DNA of 5,659 nt from contig PBUZ01000041.1 of assembly GCA_002728035.1 (NCBI GenBank), forward strand, positions 1 through 5,659, written 5' to 3'. Shown piece after piece: positions 5,575 through 5,659 of the stretch. The notes under the pieces are model-generated. The model saw nothing but the letters and a program-made list of their open reading frames with translations, made no database searches and was not told the origin of the DNA. How positions within the stretch are numbered: position 1 is the first letter of the stretch; each line of letters starts with the position of its first letter. This DNA comes from Methanobacteriota archaeon. Its GTDB lineage: Archaea; Thermoplasmatota; Poseidoniia; Poseidoniales; Poseidoniaceae. The translations under genes were made by a program, and so were the position numbers.

Positions 5575-5659
5575 TAATTCCCGCCGAAGAGCGCCTTCAA
5601 CAATCGTGTGAAAATGCGCGCGCGAGCGCGACCGACGGTGCGATTCCTCGACGCGACGG
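5575..5659 (+). other. 3' flank of the plus-strand gene, possibly reaching another start codon
   Basis: Eighty-five bases follow the stop. No AATAAA or TGTAA is seen. An ATG at 5614 (A at -3) opens a frame that stays open for 15 codons to the window edge, beginning Met-Arg-Ala-Arg-Ala-Arg. This could be the basic start of a targeting peptide of a closely packed next gene, or only CG-rich 3' UTR. The evidence is too short to call a gene. Confidence 0.3.

Overview
The window looks like nuclear DNA from a compact eukaryotic genome, most plausibly a picoplanktonic prasinophyte green alga of the Mamiellophyceae (Ostreococcus, Micromonas or Bathycoccus type). The reasons are two very long intronless ORFs with only about 0.2 kb between their starts, strong ATG contexts instead of Shine-Dalgarno sites, CG-rich 5' ends, N-terminal secretory or anchor segments and RRLL-type processing motifs. 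The assignment is an inference from style; no marker gene is present.

Layout. Positions 1-403 hold no convincing gene: a GT microsatellite, possible 3'-end signals on both strands and a perfect palindrome. Positions 404-3070 (minus strand) carry an 888-residue predicted membrane-anchored or secreted protein. Positions 3071-3276 are a short bidirectional intergenic region. Positions 3277-5574 (plus strand) carry a 765-residue paralogue of the same protein. Positions 5575-5659 are 3' flank, possibly reaching another start codon.

The two genes form a head-to-head, diverged inverted duplication. Both proteins have an N-terminal hydrophobic segment, an amphipathic helical region, an identical 15-residue block (MPWPKKLGDSPFAPA), a second helical region ending in a dibasic RRLL/RKLL site, a histidine-containing helical stretch, and a beta-rich C-terminal region with five cysteines in matching positions. 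I recognise no named family, so no gene symbol is given. The main difference is a segment of about 120 residues with 20 cysteines, rich in Arg and Trp, that only the minus-strand protein has. The plus-strand protein has its own short C-terminal tail with two extra cysteines.

Working model (inference): a pair of co-regulated extracellular or surface proteins of an undescribed family, possibly cleaved by a site-1-protease-like enzyme and held together by disulfides, with one paralogue carrying an added cysteine-rich module. The shared promoter contains a perfect match to the phosphate-starvation element GNATATNC.
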